Below are positions 8,295-17,301 of a stretch of 64,000 bases of DNA, one piece after another. A model generated the notes under the pieces. That model saw only the letters and a program-made list of their open reading frames with translations. It searched no databases and was not told where the DNA came from. The stretch spans positions 216,351 through 280,350 of the forward strand of contig NZ_JRAO01000010.1 in NCBI RefSeq assembly GCF_000768875.1, given 5' to 3'. The stretch is from Porphyromonas sp. COT-239 OH1446 (lineage in GTDB: Bacteria; Bacteroidota; Bacteroidia; Bacteroidales; Porphyromonadaceae). The position numbers were made by a program, and so were the translations under genes. Positions within the stretch are counted from its first letter, which is position 1. Each line of letters begins with the position of its first letter.

Positions 8295-8338
8295 AAGGGA
8301 AAAGGTCTAGGAGATTATCATCCTAAACCTTTTCCCTT
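8295..8338. terminator. Hairpin downstream of trxB
   Basis: AAGGGAAAAGGT and TAGGA pair with TCCTA and ACCTTTTCCCTT around an 8-nt loop, with one internal mismatch. It is the first of two hairpins between the converging trxB and OmpA-like genes. Confidence 0.7.
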
Positions 8339-8376
8339 CAAAGCCTGTAAGAGTTTAATCCGCCCTTTCTTCGAAT

Positions 8377-8422
8377 ACACACTAGGGGGTGTGGCATAAA
8401 GCCACACCCCCTAGTGTGTTTA
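8377..8422. terminator. Strong bidirectional terminator
   Basis: A perfect 19-bp stem (8377-8395 paired with 8401-8419) has the 5-nt loop ATAAA, and T-rich bases follow on the plus strand. It separates trxB (+) from the OmpA-like gene (-) and can serve both. Confidence 0.9.
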
Positions 8423-8444
8423 TTACAATCTCAACTGAGATCTC

Positions 8445-9431
8445 TTAATGACGATGTACCTCTCGACGAGCCAACTCGATATCTACTCGACGAGCAACTG
8501 TACGCAGATCCTGAGTAGCATCAACACCTGCAGCAACAGTGATCAGCCTATGCTCCTCTATACCAGAAGCGATGAGGAACTCGCGCACGGCACGGCTACG
8601 CTGATCTGAGAGACGTTGGTTCAGAGCCTTGCTACCCTCTGGAGAGGCAAAGCCTGTCAATCGCATCACAAGGCTATGATCACGAGACATCATCAGAACC
8701 ACATCGCCCAGACTCTTACGAGCTGCCGTAGAGAGACGAGAGCTACCCTGAGCAAAGAACACCTGACGCTTGAAGCCAATAGGCTTAAGGATGGTGTCCG
8801 TACGCATCTCTACAACCGTATTGATCTTAGGCTTAGTAAGCTCGTCCTTGAGAGCGAGGAGCTCATCGATCTTGCGCTGAAGCTCTCCGATACGAGGATC
8901 GGGCTTTTGCTCTGCAGGCTGCAGAGGCATCATGGGCACGACCTTGGCTACAGTGTCCTTCTTCTCCTTAGATCGGATGAGCACAGAAGCTCTAGGATCT
9001 TTAGCAAGATGCTGGGAAAGAAGCAGGTCGATAGCTCGCTCAAGACGTTCAAGACGCTCATCATCGTACCTAGAGGCTGCCGCCCCACCTCTCCTATTTG
9101 CGGCACAAACAGCACACTCAGCTGTAGTATGCGTATGCTGAACCTGGACAGGGTGCTGCATATCAACTGCGCCCAAGCCAAGAGCATTGAGCAACATCTG
9201 ATACTTGAGTAGCCTCATATCCTCAGCGGTAAGGCCATCTTTACCACTACGCTGAACCTTCTGCTCCTTGGCAGCAGCCTCAGCAATAGCCCTTAGTCCG
9301 TCGATGAGCTCTTGCTCACTGATAACGATCAAGGAGTCGGGGCGTGCAACACTAGAGGCTTGGGCACTCGGAGTACCACAAAACGACCAGGCACACAGGC
9401 CGAGGATGCTAAATAATACTTTCGCTTTCAT
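8445..9431 (-). CDS. OmpA-family outer membrane/peptidoglycan-associated protein
   Basis: This 328-residue protein has an N-terminal signal peptide ('VLFSILGLCAWSFCGTPSAQA'). A long helical and linker region, including 'ERLERLERAIDLLLSQ', follows. The C-terminal OmpA-like peptidoglycan-binding domain (about residues 205-325) carries 'VVLMMSRDHSLVMRLTGFAS' and 'NQRLSDQRSRAVREFLIASG'. It probably anchors the cell envelope to peptidoglycan. It lies 23 bp downstream of the large multi-barrel protein on the same strand, so the two are probably one operon and may form a complex. Unlike classical OmpA it has no obvious N-terminal barrel; the barrels are in its neighbour. Confidence 0.85.
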   Translation of the reverse strand: MKAKVLFSILGLCAWSFCGTPSAQASSVARPDSLIVISEQELIDGLRAIAEAAAKEQKVQRSGKDGLTAEDMRLLKYQMLLNALGLGAVDMQHPVQVQHTHTTAECAVCAANRRGGAAASRYDDERLERLERAIDLLLSQHLAKDPRASVLIRSKEKKDTVAKVVPMMPLQPAEQKPDPRIGELQRKIDELLALKDELTKPKINTVVEMRTDTILKPIGFKRQVFFAQGSSRLSTAARKSLGDVVLMMSRDHSLVMRLTGFASPEGSKALNQRLSDQRSRAVREFLIASGIEEHRLITVAAGVDATQDLRTVARRVDIELARREVHRH

Positions 9432-9454
9432 AATCTCTTAAAGGGATTAAGTGA

Positions 9455-11731
9455 TTAGAAGTTGAACGTATAACCTACAGAGATCTGATTGTTCTTGAAG
9501 GCATTACGTATAGAGTAATCAACGCTCAGCTTACCGCCAAGAATGTCGGTAAAGTAAGTACCTACGATTACGTTAGTACCGAAGCGCACTGTGCTATTGA
9601 TGTCCGTATAGCCAAGACCTACACCCACATAAGGCTTGAGGGGTAGTATTTTGCCAATACGGAAGCCATAGAGCACGTTAGCAGAGAGACCGAAGCCATC
9701 ATTGGAACCAAGACCGATAAAAGTCTCTGGAGCAAAGGCAAAGTCCGAACGGCCAATCTGGAAGATAGGACGTAGGCCCAAATTCCAAGTAGTATGGTCT
9801 CCGAAGCTAGGACCAGTGAAGAGGGTAAGCCCTCTAAATCTTAGAACAGGCTCTCTAGCACTAGTTACAAGAACTACATCATCGCCAGATGGCGTACGCA
9901 CCTCTTGGATTATAGGAGCTACAGGAGCATTAAGCACCTGACTCTGAAGAGTTACATCACGAAGATCACGATTAGAACGGTCGAGGCGGTCTACACGACG
10001 AACTAGCTCTTCCATACGCTCAAGTAGCTGTTCAGTCTTGCTGTCATCCTTTTTAACCGCTGGCATGACAATCTGCTGGGGAGCAAGATGCTGACGATAC
10101 TTAGCCTGACTAAGAGCGTTGATCAGAAGGATCTTGTCAAGATCCGTCAGGCTGCTACCCATCACATTGGCATTGGTGATGGTCTGAGCGTTTGCACCCT
10201 TGACTTCGGATACCACACGACGTACAAGGCTCTCGAACTGAGAAGTAGTCAGAACAATATCCTTTGGATAAGCATACTCAGTTCTGATGATCTCTTCACT
10301 CTTGATCGACTTGATGTTGTCGAGGGCATTCTTCTCCTCAATGATACGAGATACCTTCTCTGCATCATGGTTTCTAGCAGCCTCTTCCAGCTCTCTATTC
10401 AGTTTAGCGATACGGCTTTCATATTCAGCACGCAGCTTGTTAATCTCACTCATATTGGCCTCACGAGCAGCACCACGGGCACTAGTAATGTAGTTGCGGT
10501 AGACATCTCTTGGGTTAGGAGAGGGAGATCCGAAGTGGAAGCGGATACCAGCCTGATACATCATGCTCAGATTTACCTGGCTAGGCTCAAGGATTCTCTT
10601 AATGTTAGGATTGTCCTGTCTATTGAGCATGGCATCTACAGCGACATAGGCAGCGACAGAGCGATGCAGAGGCATATCGATACCAGCACCAGCAGTAGCA
10701 TAAAGGCCACTACGTCCGAGACGAGTACCGAACTTGTCGACATAGTTATCCTTATCTACAAGCATGTAACCAGCACCCATGCTGATGTAAGGGGTTACCC
10801 CCTGAGGGAAGTTAAGACGACCAATGAACTTACCTCCGAAGAGCTGCATATGATCAGAGGTCTTGAGCTTCCTCGTCCTTGGGCTCTGAGCCGCACGGTA
10901 ATAGTAACCACGCACCCCGATCAGAGGATTGAGGTCTACACCCAAAGATCCTCCGACAAACCACTGATTGCGGAAGATAGACTTATCGTTGAAGTTGATA
11001 TAGGCCACACCTGGCTCGAGAGAGAACTTCATGCCACGATAGCCTCCAGCAAAAGCATCTCGATAGGCACGAGAAACGGCATCCTTAGGATACTCGCTCG
11101 TACCGCCGAAGTAGAAGTCGAGGGAGGCCTGTGCGGCCCAGTTGTGAAGGCGACCATTCTTAGATGCCCCAGCGGCTAGGTAATGATTGTTTTTGTCTAC
11201 GTTGAAGAAGATATTGCGTCCCTCCAACGTGAGAGCGATGCGACGTGCCAAGTTGATCTTAGCACCAGCACCGATAGATCCATAGAGCTGCTCCTCCTTA
11301 TACTTGCCTGGAGCAACGGGGTAGTCATACTTGAAGTTCATCAGACCACCCCCAGCTGTCAAGTAAGGGGTTAAAGCTGTGCCATCCCATAGGTTCAGCT
11401 TAACCTCTCCCCCGAGGCGATCGATGTGGATCTTAGCATCCTCCAGCTTATCGGCTATACTCTGTAAAGCTCCCCAAGAAGAGCCCTTGAGCTTTCCCTT
11501 GAGGTTGTAGCTTCTCTCATAGAGAGCACGGAACTCAATGAGAGGACCTAGCCCGATGCCTGCACGCACACCATAATAGGGGGTATCACCCATATTAAGG
11601 TTGTTGTGCCACCAGGTGTACCCAAGCACAGGCGAAGCCGTAAAGCTCACGTCCTTGACCTGAGCATTAGCCTTAACGCCAAAGCTCAGCAGGATTGCAG
11701 CACAAAGTGCCAAAGTCTTTTTCTTGCCCAT
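9455..11731 (-). CDS. Large outer membrane protein with several beta-barrel regions and a coiled coil
   Basis: The 758-residue protein begins with a signal peptide ('KKTLALCAAILLSFGVKANA'). I chose the ATG at 11731; the frame extends 19 codons further, but the signal peptide starts here. Three barrel-like regions are visible. The first (about 25-205) ends 'QASLDFYFGG', the second (about 230-400) ends 'GIRFHFGS', and a C-terminal one (about 640-758) ends 'ISVGYTFNF'. Terminal aromatic residues are typical of outer membrane barrels. Between them lies a coiled coil ('INKLRAEYESRIAKLNRELEE', about 420-465) and a linker with 'LLERMEELVRRVDRLDRS'. I cannot give a function. The genomic link to the OmpA-like gene suggests an envelope role. 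Confidence 0.75.
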   Translation of the reverse strand: MGKKKTLALCAAILLSFGVKANAQVKDVSFTASPVLGYTWWHNNLNMGDTPYYGVRAGIGLGPLIEFRALYERSYNLKGKLKGSSWGALQSIADKLEDAKIHIDRLGGEVKLNLWDGTALTPYLTAGGGLMNFKYDYPVAPGKYKEEQLYGSIGAGAKINLARRIALTLEGRNIFFNVDKNNHYLAAGASKNGRLHNWAAQASLDFYFGGTSEYPKDAVSRAYRDAFAGGYRGMKFSLEPGVAYINFNDKSIFRNQWFVGGSLGVDLNPLIGVRGYYYRAAQSPRTRKLKTSDHMQLFGGKFIGRLNFPQGVTPYISMGAGYMLVDKDNYVDKFGTRLGRSGLYATAGAGIDMPLHRSVAAYVAVDAMLNRQDNPNIKRILEPSQVNLSMMYQAGIRFHFGSPSPNPRDVYRNYITSARGAAREANMSEINKLRAEYESRIAKLNRELEEAARNHDAEKVSRIIEEKNALDNIKSIKSEEIIRTEYAYPKDIVLTTSQFESLVRRVVSEVKGANAQTITNANVMGSSLTDLDKILLINALSQAKYRQHLAPQQIVMPAVKKDDSKTEQLLERMEELVRRVDRLDRSNRDLRDVTLQSQVLNAPVAPIIQEVRTPSGDDVVLVTSAREPVLRFRGLTLFTGPSFGDHTTWNLGLRPIFQIGRSDFAFAPETFIGLGSNDGFGLSANVLYGFRIGKILPLKPYVGVGLGYTDINSTVRFGTNVIVGTYFTDILGGKLSVDYSIRNAFKNNQISVGYTFNF

Positions 11732-12095
11732 AAATTTCACTTTAATAGGTTTATAACTATTGTCATTGTAATCTTCATTACCTTGCAAAGGTAATACATT
11801 GTTATGAATTATCTTCGTTCTTTAAGAGGAAATATCGACCCATATCACAAAAAAAGTATCTCACGAACAAGATTTTTTATTTTCACCTACAACTACTCGA
11901 AAGCCACAGAAAGAGTCTCAAGAAGTCAAACACACTAGGATTAGGACAAGTAGAAGAAAATATGAGCTTAAGATAGGGCGATCAATAGGAAGCCATTAGG
12001 TAATATCAGGCGCACCAGTAGGATATCACTCAATACAAAAAGAATTGGAGCAAACCTCCCGATCTACTCCAACCTATTTAACCAAAACCTTAACT
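11732..12095. other. Intergenic region between divergent genes
   Basis: About 360 bp, A+T-richer than the flanks, separate the outer membrane protein gene (-) from the miaB leader (+). A -7 box TACCTTTG lies on the minus strand at 11786-11793, about 55 bp before the outer membrane protein start. I see no clear partner TTG, no gene and no strong hairpin in the remainder. Confidence 0.5.
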
Positions 12096-12191
12096 ATGAA
12101 AAATCTTACATTTTCCAACGCAAATGTAAGCAGAATATCCGAACTTACCAAGCCTAATCTCTGTTATAATATCTCAAACATGGTTTATTAG
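12096..12191 (+). CDS. Possible 31-residue leader ORF before miaB
   Basis: An ATG at 12096 opens a frame of 31 codons that ends with TAG at 12189-12191, one base before the miaB ATG. The peptide begins MKNLTFSNANVSRISELTK and has no recognisable domain. An inverted repeat (CTTACATTT at 12105-12113, AAATGTAAG at 12122-12130) lies inside it. The tight junction with miaB fits a translated leader, but chance cannot be excluded. Confidence 0.3.
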   Translation: MKNLTFSNANVSRISELTKPNLCYNISNMVY

Positions 12192-12192
12192 T

Positions 12193-13596
12193 ATGAGCAA
12201 TGCAATGACAGCGGACTCTAAATCCGCCCAAGCAGTAACGGACAAAAGTCTCTACATCGAGACCTATGGATGCCAAATGAACGTAGCTGACAGCGAAGTT
12301 GTAGCCTCCATCATGCAGATGGATGGGTTTCATTTGGTTGAGCATCCAGACGATGCCGATGCGATCTTCATCAACACCTGTTCGGTGCGAGAGAATGCCG
12401 AGCAAAAGGTACTCAACCGCATCGAGTACTACAACACCCTACGCCGCAAGCATCGCAAGGGATTGGTGCTAGGCATCCTAGGCTGTATGGCCGAGCGAGT
12501 CAAGGACGAACTGATCGACAAATATGGTGTAGACCTCGTCGTCGGGCCAGACAGCTACCTAGATCTGCCCAATCTAGTCGGGGCTGTCGAGCGAGGCGAG
12601 CGAGCCATCAACGTCAAACTCTCCACCCAAGAGACCTACAAAGATGTCATGCCTCTGAAAATGAGTGGTGTGCACATCTCTGGCTTTGTGTCGATCATGC
12701 GAGGCTGCAATAATTTCTGCTCCTACTGCATCGTCCCCTATACCCGTGGTCGGGAGCGTAGTAGAGAGATTGATAGCATCCTACGAGAGGTGCTCGATCT
12801 CAGGGAAAAGAATTATCGAGAGGTAACCCTACTTGGGCAGAATGTCAATTCGTATCGCTACGACTCGGGAGAGCGTATCTATGACTTTGCCGACCTCCTC
12901 TCGGCGGTAGCCGAGGCAGTCCCTGAGATGCGCATCCGCTTCACTTCACCCCACCCCAAGGATATGGACGACAAGGCCATCGCTACGATGGCGAAGTATC
13001 CGAATATCTGTCGGCATATCCACTTCCCAGCCCAGTCGGGTAGCGATCGTATCCTCAAGCTAATGAAGCGCAACTATACACGTCAGTGGTACTTAGATCG
13101 TGTAAGGATCATCCGAGAGGCTATGCCCGACTGTGCCCTAAGCTCGGATCTCTTCTGTGGCTTCCATGACGAGAGCGAGGAGGACTTCCAGGACACCCTA
13201 CGCCTGATGCAAGAGGTGGGTTACGACAGCTCGTTTATGTTCAAGTATTCAGAGCGTCCCGGCACCTATGCAGCCAAATACCTAGAGGATAATGTACCCG
13301 AGGAGACGAAGCTACGCCGTCTACAGGAGATGATCGACCTACAAAACAAGCTCTCGCTCGAGAGCAATCTCAGAGATATTGGAAAGACCGTCGAGGTACT
13401 CGTTGAGGGCTTCAGTAAGCGTTCACGAGAGCAGCTCTTCGGCCGAACGCAGCAGAATAAGGTCGTGGTCTTCGACAAGCAAGGCTACCGCATTGGGCAA
13501 TTCGTCGAGGTCGTCGTCGAGGCTGCTACCTCAGCGACCCTCATTGGCAAGCCTATACGCCCAGCAGAGGGCTACTCCCCCAAGCCTCAGGACTAG
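12193..13596 (+). CDS. miaB: tRNA-2-methylthio-N6-dimethylallyladenosine synthase
   Basis: This radical-SAM enzyme adds the methylthio group at position 37 of tRNAs that read UNN codons. The 467-residue protein has the UPF0004 domain at the N-terminus ('YIETYGCQMNVADSEVV', 'INTCSVRENAEQK', 'LGCMAER') with its three cysteines for the auxiliary Fe-S cluster. The radical-SAM motif C-x3-C-x2-C appears in 'RGCNNFCSYCIVPYTRGRE', and a C-terminal TRAM region contains 'VEVLVEGFSKRSREQLFGR'. The length is normal. A terminator follows at 13666. Confidence 0.96.
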   Translation: MSNAMTADSKSAQAVTDKSLYIETYGCQMNVADSEVVASIMQMDGFHLVEHPDDADAIFINTCSVRENAEQKVLNRIEYYNTLRRKHRKGLVLGILGCMAERVKDELIDKYGVDLVVGPDSYLDLPNLVGAVERGERAINVKLSTQETYKDVMPLKMSGVHISGFVSIMRGCNNFCSYCIVPYTRGRERSREIDSILREVLDLREKNYREVTLLGQNVNSYRYDSGERIYDFADLLSAVAEAVPEMRIRFTSPHPKDMDDKAIATMAKYPNICRHIHFPAQSGSDRILKLMKRNYTRQWYLDRVRIIREAMPDCALSSDLFCGFHDESEEDFQDTLRLMQEVGYDSSFMFKYSERPGTYAAKYLEDNVPEETKLRRLQEMIDLQNKLSLESNLRDIGKTVEVLVEGFSKRSREQLFGRTQQNKVVVFDKQGYRIGQFVEVVVEAATSATLIGKPIRPAEGYSPKPQD

Positions 13597-13665
13597 GCCT
13601 TCCCAAGGACATAAGCGACTCGCTAAGGACAACCCCCGAAGGTCTAGGGACAGACAAACAAATAC

Positions 13666-13701
13666 GACGCCATACCCATCGAGGTATGGCGTCTATTTTT
13701 T
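13666..13701. terminator. Bidirectional terminator between miaB and the LOG gene
   Basis: An 11-bp perfect stem (GACGCCATACC / GGTATGGCGTC) with a 6-nt loop is followed by TATTTTTT on the plus strand. It lies between two converging genes. Confidence 0.9.
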
Positions 13702-13722
13702 GATCTATAAGCTCTCTCCACC

Positions 13723-14841
13723 TCAAGGACGAGGGGCAGGGAGGCTTCCAGCAAATCGCTCCAGCTCGGCAATAATCTCCTCGTTGCTATCTGTGATCGA
13801 GAGGATAATATGCTTGAGCTTGCCCGAGGTAGAGAGCTCTTCGATAAGCGGATAAATGGGCTTCTCTCTAGTCCAATAGCTCTCGCCAAGGAAGATCATC
13901 GGGCTAGCTACACCATAGCTGACATAATGGTTCTGAGCTAGATCCTGAAAGATCTCCTGCATCGTACCCGCACTGCCAGGCGAATAAATCACCCCTCCTC
14001 GAGCGACAGCCAAGAGGCCCTCCTCACGAATGCTATTGGCAAAGTACTTGGCGATCTTAGTAGCGAAAGGGGTTGCCAGCTCATGACCGTAATGCCAAGT
14101 GGGTATTCCGAGACTATCATAGCCTAGGTTCGGATAGCGATCAATGACCTCGAAGGCTGTCTCGAGCCAGCCCTCGTCGGCATACTTGGGGGCTCGGGCA
14201 AGGATCGCTAGGGCTTCTCCGAGGGTATGTTCACTACGACCTGCCAGCCATGCTCCGAGATGGGTTGCCTCCATAGCCCCTGGGCCTCCACCAGAGAGCA
14301 TCAGGTAGCCTCGCTCTGTAAGCTGACTCGAGAGCTGAGCAATCTGACGAAACATCGGTGAGGTGCGGCTCAATCCATGACCGCCCATGATGGCGACGAT
14401 TTTGTGGGCCGAATAGTCCTCTAGGAGCTTCGTCAAATTCTCTGATATAGAATGATCATGCAAGGCTTGCGAGAGCGAGTCTAAGAGTGATTGTCTGTGG
14501 GTAGAGGCCACATAGTGGTCATAGACTCGCTTGTCATAGCAGGAGACATAGCTCTCAGGTCGCTCCCAGTGGTAGCCTTCGTAGAGGGAAAGGCCTGTGT
14601 AGAGCTCCTCGGGGTAGGTCTTGTAGGGGACGTTAAGACTAGGGAAGATGTAGTTATGCTCGTAGAGATGAAGCATCAGGCTGGGCGAGATCTTGCAGCC
14701 CAAGAAGAGGCACTCGACATACTTGGTCTCGAGCATATCCCTCTCGACCGAGGAGAAGTCTATCCCTTGGAAGGCAACATCACGGATCTCCTCTTCCTTG
14801 AAAAGGTTTCTCAGATCGGAGAGGTCTTCGTATAGTTTCAT
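13723..14841 (-). CDS. LOG-family Rossmann-fold nucleotide-binding protein, long form
   Basis: Residues about 145-372 show the LOG-like fold: 'IVAIMGGHGLSRTSPMFRQ', 'GYLMLSGGGPGAMEATHLGA' and 'YSPGSAGTMQEIFQDLAQN'. The last matches the family's PGGxGTxxE motif, although its second Gly is replaced. Small LOG proteins cleave cytokinin ribotides or other nucleotides; the role of the long bacterial form is not established. The N-terminal ~140 residues are an extra region containing 'DVAFQGIDFSSVERDMLETK' and 'CLFLGCKIS', which look pentapeptide-repeat-like. It follows murG by 36 bp on the same strand and may be the last gene of the murD-ftsW-murG unit. Confidence 0.75.
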   Translation of the reverse strand: MKLYEDLSDLRNLFKEEEIRDVAFQGIDFSSVERDMLETKYVECLFLGCKISPSLMLHLYEHNYIFPSLNVPYKTYPEELYTGLSLYEGYHWERPESYVSCYDKRVYDHYVASTHRQSLLDSLSQALHDHSISENLTKLLEDYSAHKIVAIMGGHGLSRTSPMFRQIAQLSSQLTERGYLMLSGGGPGAMEATHLGAWLAGRSEHTLGEALAILARAPKYADEGWLETAFEVIDRYPNLGYDSLGIPTWHYGHELATPFATKIAKYFANSIREEGLLAVARGGVIYSPGSAGTMQEIFQDLAQNHYVSYGVASPMIFLGESYWTREKPIYPLIEELSTSGKLKHIILSITDSNEEIIAELERFAGSLPAPRP

Positions 14842-14877
14842 GAACTCAGGCGGTTATCCTAGCTTCCAAGCCTCCGT

Positions 14878-16029
14878 TTACAACTCCTTACGACAGAGCT
14901 GCTCTACCTCGTCTACGATGCGTTCTGCAGCTCGAGGCTCCGAGAGGCCAAGGATCTCGACCTGTAGGCTCTCTCGCCTCGTCTTGTCGGCCAGAAGCTC
15001 AAGGGCAACCGAGCTGAGGCGTTCGACAGCCTCCGCATCGGGGATGAGGATTGCAGCCCCTCGACTAGAGAGGGCCAGGGCATTTTTCGTCTGATGATCC
15101 TCGGCTACGTTGGGCGAAGGAACGAGAATACTGGGCTTACCCAGGAGGCAAAGCTCAGAGATCGAGCAAGCCCCAGCCCGAGAGATCACCACATCGGCCA
15201 GGAGATAGGCATAGTCCATCCGATCAATGAAGGCCGAGCAATAGTACCGCCCAGGATAATCGACAAGAGCCAGGCGGGCCTGCTCTTGATACAGACGCCC
15301 CGTCTGCCAGATGAGTGCCGCCCCAGAGCTTGCCCAGAGCTTGAGCGAGGAGGCAATACTCTCGTTGATCGTTCTAGCCCCGAGGCTCCCACCGACAATT
15401 AGGACGACCTCTCCAACGTCTTTGGGGAAGCCAAAGTAAGCCAAGGCCTCAGCTCGAGTGGCCGTCAAGAATTCGATCTGAGGGCGGATGGGATTGCCCG
15501 TTAGGGCGATCTTGTCCTTGCGGAAGAAGCGTTCCATATCTGGGTAGGCCACACAAATGCGATTGGCCCTACGAGCCAGGAGCTTATTGCTCACCCCGGC
15601 ATAGGAATTCTGCTCCTGGATGAGAGTTGGGACACCTAGGCTCTGAGCCGCTTTGAGGGTGGGTGCACTGGCATAGCCCCCTACCCCTATAACTACATCT
15701 GGAGCGAAGGAGCGCACGAGGGCTCGAGCCATAACAAGGGCTCGAGCGAACTTGCGTAGGACCGAGACATTGCGCCAGATCTGCTTGCGGTGAAAGCCTT
15801 CGACGGGCAACCCAACGATTTCATAGCCAGCCGCTGGGACACGCTGCATCTCCATCCTCCCCTCCGCACCAACGAAGAGGATCTTGATGTCGGGATAACG
15901 CTTGCGTAGGGTATCGGCGATAGAGATCGCAGGGAAAATATGCCCCCCTGTGCCGCCACCACTGATGATAACACGCTTGGGATGAATTGTTTGCTCCATA
16001 TTCATTTGATGATTATCATAGAAGTCCAT
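14878..16029 (-). CDS. murG: UDP-N-acetylglucosamine--MurNAc-pentapeptide-lipid GlcNAc transferase
   Basis: MurG makes lipid II from lipid I at the inner face of the cytoplasmic membrane. The 383-residue protein has the N-terminal 'ISGGGTGGHIFPAISIADTL', 'VGVGGYASAPTLKAA' and 'IQEQNSYAGVSNK'. The C-terminal donor-binding stretch is 'SRAGACSISELCLLGKPSI' followed by 'PNVAEDHQTKNA'. The start could also be an internal Met at residue 9 or 11, closer to the glycine-rich loop. It abuts ftsW directly, so the two are certainly one transcription unit. Confidence 0.95.
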   Translation of the reverse strand: MDFYDNHQMNMEQTIHPKRVIISGGGTGGHIFPAISIADTLRKRYPDIKILFVGAEGRMEMQRVPAAGYEIVGLPVEGFHRKQIWRNVSVLRKFARALVMARALVRSFAPDVVIGVGGYASAPTLKAAQSLGVPTLIQEQNSYAGVSNKLLARRANRICVAYPDMERFFRKDKIALTGNPIRPQIEFLTATRAEALAYFGFPKDVGEVVLIVGGSLGARTINESIASSLKLWASSGAALIWQTGRLYQEQARLALVDYPGRYYCSAFIDRMDYAYLLADVVISRAGACSISELCLLGKPSILVPSPNVAEDHQTKNALALSSRGAAILIPDAEAVERLSSVALELLADKTRRESLQVEILGLSEPRAAERIVDEVEQLCRKEL

Positions 16030-17298
16030 CTAAGCCTCTGTCTCTGCAGCACTAAGGATCTCTTGCTCTCTGCGGTCGAGCTCTCTGATCTTGGTCTGTG
16101 AGCGAGAGATCCCGATCACAATACCCACCGCAATGCTAGCACTAAGATAGGATGAACCGCCGTCGCTAATGAGTGGCAGAGGCTGCCCCGTGATAAACAT
16201 ACCAGAGGCTACCATGAGGTTGATCAGAGCTGAGAAGGGATACAAGAGCCCAAAGCCCAAGAGGACGTAGCGTCGATACATGTTCTCCTCTCGCTGGGCA
16301 AGCCTACCAACCCAAAGAAACCAAAGCAGATAGAGCGAGGGGACGAAGAGCATCCCGACGACTCCCCACTCCTCGACGATGATGGCGTAGATATAGTCCG
16401 AATAGGCCAGGGGCAGATAATCTCTTGTCTTGCTCTTGCCCAAACCACTGGGGACTTGTCCTCTAGAGATAGCCACAAGTGCCAGCTTGCTCTGAGTGCT
16501 TCCCTCCTCTAGGTTGTAGTATTCCTTGTCTGAGGAGGGATCTTCTGCAATATGGTACAGACGCTGCTGCCACACAGGCGATCTGTGGTGGATCTTGCGC
16601 AACGTATCCTCAGGGATAAAGAGTAGAGCTGAGACGAGCAATGCCCCTGCGACGAAGAGCAGGACAAAGACTCGGAGAATGAAGGAGAGGGGGGCTCTAA
16701 GAGTAATCGTATAGAGGAATAGGAACGAAATCAGGATGAAGGTCGTCGAGAGATTGGTCAGATTGATGGAGAGCGTAATAGCAACAATCACAAACCAATA
16801 GATCAAGAAGAAAAGGTGGGCATACTTCTTGGCTAGGGGGAAGTGCTCTCGGCGCATCTTAGCCACCTTCGCTCCGATCTCGGCCCCATAAAGCACGATG
16901 ATAAGCTTGAAGAACTCAGAGGGCTGAATCGATATTCCCATGATCCTCGTCCATCGAGAGGCCTGGTTGGCCTCCGTAGGGTTAAGCCACAGGGCTACGA
17001 TGAACACACCGACTATAAGAGCCAGGAGATACTTCTTCCTCCGATACCACTCAACGGGGAATTTGGAGACAATGACAGCCGTCCCCAGACAGAAGAGCAG
17101 TACGACAACATGCTTGAAGACAGGGTTTGTCCCCTGCTGGCTCATGAGGAAGCTGTACATTCGAGCACTCGAGGCACTCGAGACTGCGAAGAAGGAGACG
17201 ATGATGAAGGTAGCATAGAGCAGCCACAACCGCTTGTCCCCTTCGAAAATCTTACTCAATATGCCTTCCGTGCGCAGAGGTCTGGTCTGATTACTCAT
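16030..17298 (-). CDS. ftsW: SEDS-family peptidoglycan glycosyltransferase
   Basis: This 422-residue polytopic membrane protein of the FtsW/RodA/SpoVE family polymerises lipid II at the division septum. The first hydrophobic segment is 'LWLLYATFIIVSFFAVSSAS', followed by 'GISIQPSEFFKLIIVLYGAE' (the family's QPSE motif) and 'LPLISDGGSSYLSASIAVGI' near the C-terminus. Its position between murD and murG supports FtsW rather than RodA. The last ~20 residues are a charged cytoplasmic tail. Only three bases separate it from murD. Confidence 0.95.
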   Translation of the reverse strand: MSNQTRPLRTEGILSKIFEGDKRLWLLYATFIIVSFFAVSSASSARMYSFLMSQQGTNPVFKHVVVLLFCLGTAVIVSKFPVEWYRRKKYLLALIVGVFIVALWLNPTEANQASRWTRIMGISIQPSEFFKLIIVLYGAEIGAKVAKMRREHFPLAKKYAHLFFLIYWFVIVAITLSINLTNLSTTFILISFLFLYTITLRAPLSFILRVFVLLFVAGALLVSALLFIPEDTLRKIHHRSPVWQQRLYHIAEDPSSDKEYYNLEEGSTQSKLALVAISRGQVPSGLGKSKTRDYLPLAYSDYIYAIIVEEWGVVGMLFVPSLYLLWFLWVGRLAQREENMYRRYVLLGFGLLYPFSALINLMVASGMFITGQPLPLISDGGSSYLSASIAVGIVIGISRSQTKIRELDRREQEILSAAETEA

Positions 17299-17301
17299 GG
17301 G

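Noticed and set aside
8616..9212. 198-codon plus-strand frame opposite the OmpA-like gene
   Set aside because: It is the shadow of a well-supported reverse-strand gene.
10088..11179. Long plus-strand open frame (363 codons) opposite the outer membrane protein gene
   Set aside because: It is antisense to a protein with a signal peptide and clear barrel features, and its translation shows no domain.
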